From DATDCV01 sp036524155 (GTDB lineage Bacteria; Verrucomicrobiota; Verrucomicrobiia; Limisphaerales; UBA8199), in contig DATDCV010000401.1 of assembly GCA_036524155.1 (NCBI GenBank), positions 1 to 16,696 of the forward strand: 16,696 bases of DNA, read 5' to 3'. The notes beneath the pieces were generated by a model. The model had not been told where the DNA came from and did not search any database. It saw only the letters and a program-made list of their open reading frames with translations. The translations under genes were made by a program, and so were the position numbers. Shown here piece after piece: positions 1 through 5,458 of this stretch; position 1 is the stretch's first letter, and each line of letters starts with the position of its first letter.

Positions 1-26
1 GTATCCGCTCAGTCTTGGGTCGGAGC

Positions 27-43
27 GCCGAGTTGCACTCGGC
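27..43. repeat. Nested hairpin in the left half of copy A
   Basis: The 7-bp perfect stem GCCGAGT/ACTCGGC closes a TGC loop. The equivalent hairpin in the right half (70-86) has GCCGATT/AATCGGC, so both sides of the stem have changed together. Confidence 0.75.
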
Positions 44-69
44 TTACACGCGGTCGTCGGTGCGCTTAA

Positions 70-86
70 GCCGATTAAAAATCGGC
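70..86. repeat. Nested hairpin in the right half of copy A
   Basis: The 7-bp perfect stem GCCGATT/AATCGGC closes an AAA loop. It is the mirror partner of the hairpin at 27-43. Confidence 0.75.
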
Positions 87-136
87 GCTCCGACCCAAGA
101 CCGAGCGGATACAGTTCTCGGCCTGCGAACATAGTA

Positions 137-142
137 TTGACA
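137..142 (+). promoter_or_regulatory. Possible -35 box upstream of rlmN
   Basis: A perfect TTGACA lies 61 bases before the chosen rlmN start, but no convincing -10 box is found 16-18 bases downstream (ttcgcg at 17). It is recorded only as a weak candidate. Confidence 0.2.
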
Positions 143-203
143 GCCGACCAGCGGTTTTGTTCGCGGGGTTGGCTTCGAGGGACCCTTGACGTATTCTGCG
201 GGG

Positions 204-1349
204 ATGGGCGCCGACATACGGTCACTGACGCGCGATGAGCTCGAGGCCTGTTTTCAGGCGTGGGGCCAGCCTGCTTATCGGGCGGCGCAGACCCTGGAGT
301 GGCTGTACAGGCATCGCGCGACGGATTGGTCGCAGATGACGAACCTGCCGAAGCCGTTGCGGCAGAAACTCGCGAAGGAGTATGCGCTCTATGTGCTTGA
401 ACTCGTGCGCAGACAAGGCTCGCAGGATACTACCCGGAAGTTTCTGTGGCGGCTAAGCGACGGTTCGTTGGTCGAAAGCGTGCTCATCCCCGCAAATCCC
501 GCCCTGTACGGCGACGCAAGCGATCGCCACACCCTTTGTGTTTCGACCCAGGTCGGGTGTGCCTACGGCTGCCGGTTTTGCGCCAGCGGCCTGAAGGGGT
601 GGAAACGGAATCTCGGGGCGGAGGAAATCGTTGAGCAAGTCCTGGCGGTCGAGAGGTGGAATGAACATGAATTGAGAGTTCAGGGTCCGGACCAGGGCAC
701 GCCGGCGGGCGTCGCGGTTCCGGATTCACGGTTAGTCTCCAACCTTGTCATAATGGGGATGGGGGAGCCGCTGGCAAATTACGAGAACCTGATGAAGGCC
801 CTCGCGATCCTCAACGCGCCGTGGGGCGGTGCGATCGGCGCGCGAAAGATGACCATCTCAACGAGCGGGCTGGCGCCCCAGATCCGGAGACTGGCGGAGG
901 AACCGATGCAATTCCGGCTGGCGATCTCGCTGCACGGTGCGACCGACGCGGTGCGCAACAAGATCATGCCGGTCAACCGGAAGTACCCGCTCAAGGAACT
1001 GGTCGCCGCTTGCGAGTCCTACCAGCAGAAGAAAGGGAAGATGCTGACCTTCGAGTACATCCTCATCAAGGGCGTGAACGGCGGGCCCGGGGAGGTTCAG
1101 CCGTTGGCCGCACTGGCGCGCCGGTTGAACGCCAAAGTCAACCTGATTCCCTACAATAAAGTCGAGGGATTGCCCTGGGAGCGGCCGCGCGACGACGAGG
1201 CGGAGGCTTTCCTCGCCGCGCTGGAAAAGCAGAAGGTTGCCGCAACGCTGCGGCGCGAAAAGGGCCATGACATCGATGCGGCCTGCGGCCAGTTACGGTT
1301 GCAGACCGAGCGGGAGGCGGAAGGGATCGATGTTTTGGCGGACAGGTGA
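204..1349 (+). CDS. rlmN: 23S rRNA (adenine(2503)-C(2))-methyltransferase RlmN
   Basis: Radical-SAM enzyme that methylates C2 of A2503 in 23S rRNA and, in many bacteria, A37 of some tRNAs; it acts in the cytoplasm. Counting from the upstream in-frame TTG at 186, the [4Fe-4S] motif CxxxCxxC is C125, C129, C132. The two cysteines of the methyl-transfer mechanism are C118 (CVSTQVGC) and C367 (DIDAACGQL). The SAM-binding GMGEP is at 191-195, and the RlmN hallmarks STSG, ISLHG and NLIPYN follow. A stretch of about 15 residues before GMGEP (around 164-180) is extra relative to E. coli RlmN. Start choice: ATG at 204 gives 381 aa but has only GGGG directly against it. TTG at 186 (387 aa) has a better spaced GAGGGA at 177-182. 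The ATG was preferred because most genes here lack a Shine-Dalgarno and the conserved part begins at DIRSLT. Length and residues are normal, so the enzyme should be active. Confidence 0.95.
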   Translation: MGADIRSLTRDELEACFQAWGQPAYRAAQTLEWLYRHRATDWSQMTNLPKPLRQKLAKEYALYVLELVRRQGSQDTTRKFLWRLSDGSLVESVLIPANPALYGDASDRHTLCVSTQVGCAYGCRFCASGLKGWKRNLGAEEIVEQVLAVERWNEHELRVQGPDQGTPAGVAVPDSRLVSNLVIMGMGEPLANYENLMKALAILNAPWGGAIGARKMTISTSGLAPQIRRLAEEPMQFRLAISLHGATDAVRNKIMPVNRKYPLKELVAACESYQQKKGKMLTFEYILIKGVNGGPGEVQPLAALARRLNAKVNLIPYNKVEGLPWERPRDDEAEAFLAALEKQKVAATLRREKGHDIDAACGQLRLQTEREAEGIDVLADR

Positions 1350-1382
1350 AGAAGGGAATGCTTCGGGGCCGGGTGGACCTGG

Positions 1383-1411
1383 TTGCGAAAGCTGAAGAAG
1401 CATGATTAATT
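1383..1411 (+). promoter_or_regulatory. Weak candidate promoter for the aldo/keto reductase gene
   Basis: TTGCGA (1383-1388) and TTAATT (1406-1411) are separated by 17 bases in the 108-base gap between rlmN and the next gene, in its most AT-rich part. Matches to consensus are modest, so this is only a suggestion. Confidence 0.22.
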
Positions 1412-1457
1412 AAATCGAGAAGCACGGATCTTACGGAGAAATTGAAACCCTTGGTTT

Positions 1458-2360
1458 ATGAAAATCAAACGTCGTGAGTTCTTTAAACGTTCAGCGCTAA
1501 GCATTGGCGGCCTGGTGGCCACCGGATCGCTGGGGTCGGCAGCGGAGGCAACCCCCGCCACCGTCGACCCGTTCGAGAAAGTGTCCCTGGGGAAGACGGG
1601 GCTCAAATTCAGCCGGTTTTGCATGGGCACGGGCGTGAGCGGGGGCAACCGGCAATCGAACCAGACACGGATGGGCAAAGAGAAATTCGAAGCATTGCTC
1701 AAGGGGGGATATGATCGCGGAGTGCGGTGGTTCGACCTGGCGGATCTCTACGGGACGCACCCTTTCCTGACGCCTGCACTGAAAGGCCTGCCGCGCGACG
1801 GCTATGGAATCATCTCAAAGATCTGGTGGGCGAAGGGCGGCATCCCCGAAAAGGAACGGCCGGATGCGGATGTGGTGGTACAGCGGTTTTTGAGGGAGAT
1901 TAATACTGATTATCTTGACCTGGTTTTGCTGCACTGCGTGACGTCCGCCCGGTGGCCCGAGGAGTTGCGGAAGCAGATGGACATCCTGGCCAAGCTGAAG
2001 GAGAAAGGCGTCATCCGCGCCCACGGCGTGTCCTGCCATTCGCTGCCGGCGCTGGAGGCGGCGGCCGACGAGCCGTGGGTGGACTCGGTGCACGCGCGGA
2101 TCAATCCCTACCAGATGGTGATGGACGACAAGCCGGAAAATGTCGCGCCGGTGCTGAAGAAGATTCGCGCTGCCGGAAAGGGCGTCGTGGGAATGAAGAT
2201 CATTGGCGAAGGAAAGCTGCGGAATGACAGGCAGAAAAGGGAGGAGAGCGCCCGTTATGTGCTGGGTTTGGGGTGCGTGGATATCCTGAACGTTGGCTTC
2301 GAGAAGGTGGAGGAGATAGACGACTTCGCCGAGACGGTGAGAGGAGTCAAGCCGGCCTGA
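1458..2360 (+). CDS. Tat-exported aldo/keto reductase
   Basis: Predicted NAD(P)H-dependent oxidoreductase of the aldo/keto reductase superfamily, exported folded by the Tat system. The N-terminus carries a twin-arginine motif (RREFFKRSA, residues 5-13), a hydrophobic stretch (about 15-26) and a small-residue cleavage region near 27-33. The barrel begins at VSLGKTGLKFSRFCMG (42-57). The expected catalytic tetrad is visible: D93 and Y98 in FDLADLY, K121 in IISKI and H159 in LVLLHC. At 300 aa including the signal it is short for the family, as is common for exported versions. Substrate cannot be inferred; related PVC proteins often sit among sugar or secondary metabolism genes, but no such neighbours occur here. 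No Shine-Dalgarno lies within 15 bases of the ATG. The nearest GGAG is about 20 bases upstream. The gene probably has its own promoter, since it follows rlmN by 108 bases. Confidence 0.85.
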   Translation: MKIKRREFFKRSALSIGGLVATGSLGSAAEATPATVDPFEKVSLGKTGLKFSRFCMGTGVSGGNRQSNQTRMGKEKFEALLKGGYDRGVRWFDLADLYGTHPFLTPALKGLPRDGYGIISKIWWAKGGIPEKERPDADVVVQRFLREINTDYLDLVLLHCVTSARWPEELRKQMDILAKLKEKGVIRAHGVSCHSLPALEAAADEPWVDSVHARINPYQMVMDDKPENVAPVLKKIRAAGKGVVGMKIIGEGKLRNDRQKREESARYVLGLGCVDILNVGFEKVEEIDDFAETVRGVKPA

Positions 2361-2364
2361 CGAG

Positions 2365-2382
2365 CCTGCTGAAAGCAGCAGG
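2365..2382 (+). terminator. Hairpin after the aldo/keto reductase gene
   Basis: A perfect 7-bp stem CCTGCTG/CAGCAGG with an AAAG loop begins 5 bases after the stop codon. It is followed by a T-rich but interrupted stretch (ttgcaggtttcggtttt), so it is a plausible but not textbook intrinsic terminator. Confidence 0.45.
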
Positions 2383-2422
2383 TTGCAGGTTTCGGTTTTC
2401 GTGGCTCCGCCCATACGCCCGA

Positions 2423-2448
2423 CCGGCCTGACGCGCCCGACGGGCCGG
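2423..2448 (-). terminator. GC-rich hairpin after the ETF-alpha gene
   Basis: CCGGCC (2423-2428) pairs with GGCCGG (2443-2448) across a 14-base loop, just past the stop codon of the minus-strand ETF-alpha gene. No clear T-run follows on the minus strand. Together with the hairpin at 2365-2382 it fills the junction between two convergent transcription units. Confidence 0.3.
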
Positions 2449-2454
2449 GAACAG

Positions 2455-3492
2455 CTACCGGTTGCCGGCGAGAAGGTCGTTCACTTTCGAGACCACGGCG
2501 AACGCGTCCGCGACGTACAAGACGTCGGCCTTGCCCCGTGCCCAGCCGCAGTTGGGGTCGAGATTAACGGCGCGCCGCTCGTTAATGAACCGCCAGCCGA
2601 CGGTGTGAGGCTCTTCCCCGTGGCAGCAGGTGGCGAGACCCTTTTGGTGGCGGGGAGTCGAACCAGTCTGGCCGATCTGGTTTAGATGGCTGAGGAAGCT
2701 CAATACAGCCTGGCCTTCACCGCCGAGGTCGACGAGGGATTTGCTGCTTCCGAGAGAAGCACGTGCAGCTTTGAGAAAGCCGAAAATCAGCTTTTCGGCT
2801 TCCGGGACGTGGGTTTGCCCATCGGCCTGTTTCTTGGTCCACCCGGCACCGGCGACGAACAACAAGGCGGCTTCAGGGCGAATAGTCTGGGCGTCGGCGG
2901 CAGGCGAGCGAATCCCGGTGACGACCGTTCGCCGAGCTTCCGAGGGTAGCGTAACGCTAACCGTTTCGACCGTGGCGGTGCCAGGAGTGCCTGTCCATGC
3001 GGCCGTGCTGCCGGGGTCCACCAGTATGACCCAAGGCCGCTGCGTCCGCTGCAGTTGAGCTTCCATGCGCTGCCGATAATACCAGCGGTTGACGGCGGGG
3101 GCGGCGTTGAGAGTGACGACGCCCGTGACGTGGGTATCGACACGGCCCCCAAGGCGTTGTGCTACGCCCGGCAGCATACGGTTCATGCGGGAGGTCGCGG
3201 GCGCGAAAACCAAAGTCGCTTGAGATGAACGGCAGAGAGCCTCCGCGGCTGCCGCATCGGTGGCATAGCGAGCCTGTGCAAAATCCGGCCCCAGAACCGC
3301 GAGGATACGCTGAGCACCGCAGTTGGCGATGCCGTCGGCTCCGGCCTGGACCTGTTCTCCGATGAGAGCGGCGATGAGGCTGGATCCGGGGAGTTGGCCG
3401 GCGACCGCCTTTGCGGCGGCTAGCGCTTCGCACGCGCTCAGGGGCAGCGACCCGTCCGGTTCAGTGTGGGCGATAAGGAGGATGGTTTCCAT
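2455..3492 (-). CDS. etfA: Divergent electron transfer flavoprotein alpha subunit
   Basis: Predicted alpha subunit of an electron transfer flavoprotein, which would accept electrons from acyl-CoA dehydrogenase and pass them to ETF:quinone oxidoreductase. The N-terminal alpha/beta domain (1-185) shows the ETF pattern, including an LVFAPAT-type strand (94-100) and the QRMEAQLQR stretch (141-149). The C-terminal FAD domain keeps IGQTG (273-277), the NLDP equivalent of INKDP (310-313) and YVADAFAVV (326-334). The family's GGRG arginine is replaced by GAGW (215-218). The segment matching GISGAIQH reads CHGEEPHTVG (290-299), so the usual serine and histidine contacts to FAD are not evident. The gene ends the minus-strand ETF group and starts 15 bases after the ETF-beta stop, consistent with co-transcription. 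Flavin content may differ from standard ETF; this is inference. Confidence 0.8.
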   Translation of the reverse strand: METILLIAHTEPDGSLPLSACEALAAAKAVAGQLPGSSLIAALIGEQVQAGADGIANCGAQRILAVLGPDFAQARYATDAAAAEALCRSSQATLVFAPATSRMNRMLPGVAQRLGGRVDTHVTGVVTLNAAPAVNRWYYRQRMEAQLQRTQRPWVILVDPGSTAAWTGTPGTATVETVSVTLPSEARRTVVTGIRSPAADAQTIRPEAALLFVAGAGWTKKQADGQTHVPEAEKLIFGFLKAARASLGSSKSLVDLGGEGQAVLSFLSHLNQIGQTGSTPRHQKGLATCCHGEEPHTVGWRFINERRAVNLDPNCGWARGKADVLYVADAFAVVSKVNDLLAGNR

Positions 3493-3507
3493 GCGAGCAA
3501 ATAAGCG

Positions 3508-4317
3508 CTATTGTTTGAGCCAGTCGACAATTTCCTGGGCAATGGCGTCCGGCGATTTGTCTTTCACTATCCTCGTCGCACGAAGTTGCCTGGGCAAAAC
3601 GACAGAGGCGAACGTGAGCCCTTCGCGGGGTAGCGTCACCGGCCTGGCCTTTTGCAGCGCCGGCATGATCGTGCGCATGTTCGTCATGCCAACCTGAGGA
3701 TTGTTCTTCGGCTCGGGCAGATTGCCGGTGGCCCAGCCGAGCAGGGCAGGTGGACCTGCGCAGCGGGACACCTGGTGCCGGCCGCCTTCAATGCGCTCGA
3801 AAATCTCCAGCGAGCCGTCGGGGTTGACTTTTAACTCATCGACTCCCTGGAACTGGTCCACAATCCGGAGCCTTTCGCCAACCATTTGCATGGTCGAGCC
3901 AGCACCCCGCGAGGCGGATTCCCACCCGCCAAACACAAGCAGCCGGGAACGGTCCAGCCCCGGTATCGACTGGATGGCTTCGGCGAGGGCGGCGGCGGTT
4001 TCGGCGGCTTCGGTGAAGCCGCCGGCCGGGCCATCGAGAGCAATCAATTCGAACGGAACTTTTTGAGCGACCGTCATCATCACCTGTTGGAGCTTGGCCT
4101 TCGGCCCGAGGCTCAGGAGCCAGACTTTTGTGCCAGGGGCGGCTTTGGCGAGATGAGCCGCTTCGTAAAGCGCGTGGCTGGCCCACGGATCCAACACCGC
4201 GGGCAGCATTGATTCGTTCTTCAATGCGGGGCCACTGGAGCCGATGACGGGCTCCAGGGTCTGGAGCGGATCCGGCACGATGCTGCCGCAAACAACGATT
4301 TGGTAGCTAACGCTCAT
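3508..4317 (-). CDS. etfB: Electron transfer flavoprotein beta subunit
   Basis: Predicted ETF beta subunit (269 aa), partner of the ETF-alpha encoded 15 bases downstream. It opens with a typical beta strand and VPDP (YQIVVCGSIVPDP). The LDPWASHALYEAAHLA segment corresponds to the family's NPYDEYAVEEAL, and LLSLGP is the standard second strand motif. RGAGSTMQMVGERL aligns with the AMP-binding DGDTAQVGPxLAxxL loop, though not identically. Near the C-terminus NMRTIMPALQKARPV matches the RYPSLKGIMKAKKKP region. The ATG at 4317 is chosen because the in-frame TTG at 4359 only adds a basic, non-family extension. No Shine-Dalgarno precedes it. The 86-base gap from the OmpA-like gene upstream may hold its own promoter, but none is clear. 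Confidence 0.85.
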   Translation of the reverse strand: MSVSYQIVVCGSIVPDPLQTLEPVIGSSGPALKNESMLPAVLDPWASHALYEAAHLAKAAPGTKVWLLSLGPKAKLQQVMMTVAQKVPFELIALDGPAGGFTEAAETAAALAEAIQSIPGLDRSRLLVFGGWESASRGAGSTMQMVGERLRIVDQFQGVDELKVNPDGSLEIFERIEGGRHQVSRCAGPPALLGWATGNLPEPKNNPQVGMTNMRTIMPALQKARPVTLPREGLTFASVVLPRQLRATRIVKDKSPDAIAQEIVDWLKQ

Positions 4318-4403
4318 AATTGCGGAGCGAATTGCCGCAAAACGGCGGGAAGAAAGCAAAGAAAAAAACGCGAGCCGATGATTGGCCGACCAGGAACAAC
4401 AGA

Positions 4404-5183
4404 TTAAGGAGAAGGCGGACTGCCCGGAGACTGGGGTAGGGGTAGAGCGTTCGTGGTGGCGGAAGGACTTGCGGCGTCGGACCCGGCGAGCTCCTCAGAG
4501 AGAATCGTGATGGCAATTCTGCGGTTGCGGGCGCGGCCCTCGGGGGTGGCGTTATCTGCGACGGGCCGGAATTCTCCGTAACCGACAGCGCCGACCCGGC
4601 GCGGGTCCACGCCGGCGGTTTCGGTCAGGAACCGAACGGCAGCGGTCGCGCGGGCGGTTGAGAGTTCCCAGTTGCTGGGAAAGCGGCTTCGAGCGGAGGC
4701 CCGAATTGGAACATTATCGGTGTGCCCAATGACATGGATGCTGAGGCCGGGGTGTTGTGCCAGGAGCGAGGCCACTTTTCGCAGGACGGCTTCGCCGCCA
4801 GGTTTCAGCTCAGCTTCGCCCGAATCGAACATGACCCGGTCGAGAATACTCACAGTGAGCTTTCCCTGGAGCTGCGAGATGGTGACGTCTTTGGATTCCA
4901 GCGCCGCGCGGAGTTCATCCTCGAGGCTCCTATGGCTTTGCACGGCCTGGACAGCGGATTCCTTTTCCTTTTGGAGTTGCCCGATTCGGGCTTCCATCTC
5001 CGCGAGTTTCTGCTTCAGGGCGTGGGCCTCGGCCTGAGCCTGGACGCTGGCGGCCTGCGCTTCCTCCACTGCCTTGACGCCTTCCTGGATCCGCTTCTTC
5101 TTGTCCCAGGAGGAAAACCCAAGCAGCACCAGCAGCAGCACGATGCTGAGGCCGCCGGCGATCATCCAGGTTTCTTTTGGCAT
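4404..5183 (-). CDS. OmpA/MotB-family peptidoglycan-associated membrane protein
   Basis: Predicted inner-membrane-anchored envelope protein of 259 aa. One transmembrane helix (residues 6-24) is followed by a long charged coiled coil (about 27-107), then an OmpA-like peptidoglycan-binding domain (about 111-230). The latter contains MFDSGEAELKPGG, the IGHTDNVPI loop (152-160), NWELSTARA (171-179), GVDPRRV (191-197) and EGRARNRRI (215-223). These are the segments that normally hold the diaminopimelate-binding residues. The tail is rich in Ser, Pro and Thr. It resembles MotB, TolR-linked or stator-like OmpA proteins, but no motor partner is adjacent. It sits between the ETF:quinone oxidoreductase gene (275 bases upstream, with repeat copy B in the gap) and etfB (86 bases downstream). 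A functional link to the electron transfer genes is not shown by the sequence. Confidence 0.88.
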   Translation of the reverse strand: MPKETWMIAGGLSIVLLLVLLGFSSWDKKKRIQEGVKAVEEAQAASVQAQAEAHALKQKLAEMEARIGQLQKEKESAVQAVQSHRSLEDELRAALESKDVTISQLQGKLTVSILDRVMFDSGEAELKPGGEAVLRKVASLLAQHPGLSIHVIGHTDNVPIRASARSRFPSNWELSTARATAAVRFLTETAGVDPRRVGAVGYGEFRPVADNATPEGRARNRRIAITILSEELAGSDAASPSATTNALPLPQSPGSPPSP

Positions 5184-5236
5184 AGGCTGGAGCGAATGTT
5201 AGCGCGGGCGGGAGGACTGGGGAAAGAGATTTTGAG

Positions 5237-5244
5237 GCGAGCCT
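5237..5244. repeat. Left 8-bp direct repeat flanking copy B
   Basis: GCGAGCCT lies immediately before the first base of the palindromic element and is repeated exactly at 5355-5362, as expected of a target-site duplication. The following g (5245 and 5363) also matches by position, so the duplication could be 9 bp if the element starts one base later. Confidence 0.7.
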
Positions 5245-5270
5245 GTATCGCCTCAGTCTTGGGTCGGAGC

Positions 5271-5287
5271 GCCGATTTCTAATCGGC
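5271..5287. repeat. Nested hairpin in the left half of copy B
   Basis: The perfect 7-bp stem GCCGATT/AATCGGC closes a TCT loop. Its stem sequence equals that of the right-half hairpin of copy A, not the left half. Confidence 0.7.
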
Positions 5288-5313
5288 TTAAGCGAGCCGA
5301 CGGCCTTCTGCAA

Positions 5314-5330
5314 GCCGATTACAACTCGGC
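5314..5330. repeat. Nested hairpin in the right half of copy B
   Basis: GCCGATT pairs with ACTCGGC around an ACA loop with one mismatch (T opposite C), an apparent half-changed intermediate between the two stem versions seen in copy A. Confidence 0.65.
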
Positions 5331-5354
5331 GCTCCGACAAGGCTGAGGGGTTAC

Positions 5355-5362
5355 GCGAGCCT
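5355..5362. repeat. Right 8-bp direct repeat flanking copy B
   Basis: GCGAGCCT directly follows the last base of the element and is identical to 5237-5244. Confidence 0.7.
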
Positions 5363-5458
5363 GAAACGCAGAACGCGACTCGTGAACCCCCGGCTCCGAC
5401 TGACGGGCGGATGTCGGACCCTCGTCCAATCTTCTCTGCCCGCGAGCCGCGTCTGTCC

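Larger units (their letters stand above)
1..112. mobile_element. Palindromic repeat element, copy A (MITE/REP-like)
   Basis: A near-perfect inverted repeat spans the first 112 bases. The outer 10 bases (gtatccgctc / gagcggatac) are exactly complementary, followed by one mismatch and a further 20 complementary bases ending in ggagcgccga. Each half contains its own 7-bp hairpin with a 3-nt loop: gccgagt-tgc-actcggc at 27-43 and gccgatt-aaa-aatcggc at 70-86. The same element recurs at 5245-5354. The left flank is outside the window, so a target-site duplication cannot be tested here. No protein is encoded. The structure could form a cruciform in DNA or a strong hairpin in RNA and lies just upstream of rlmN. 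Whether it acts as a mobile unit, a terminator or both is inference. Confidence 0.8.
5245..5354. mobile_element. Palindromic repeat element, copy B, with target-site duplication (MITE-like)
   Basis: A 110-bp relative of the element at 1-112. Its first 31 bases differ from copy A at only two positions. The inner hairpins are gccgatt-tct-aatcggc (5271-5287, perfect) and gccgatt-aca-actcggc (5314-5330, one mismatch). The right arm is slightly decayed: it lacks about two bases of the ccc run and ends gggttac rather than cggatac. Exact 8-bp copies of GCGAGCCT abut both ends. It carries no gene and would need a transposase in trans. It lies in the 275-base gap between the ETF:quinone oxidoreductase gene and the OmpA-like gene. 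It may therefore uncouple two genes that were once closer together; the hairpins could also halt or stabilise transcripts. Confidence 0.8.

Noticed and set aside
4318..4403. Intrinsic terminator after the OmpA-like gene
   Set aside because: The minus strand has a run of seven T's, but the preceding stem is only three or four base pairs, too weak to call.
1..5354. CRISPR or other array based on the two palindromic repeats
   Set aside because: There are only two copies over 5 kb apart, they are about 110 bp long, not regularly spaced, and no cas gene is present.
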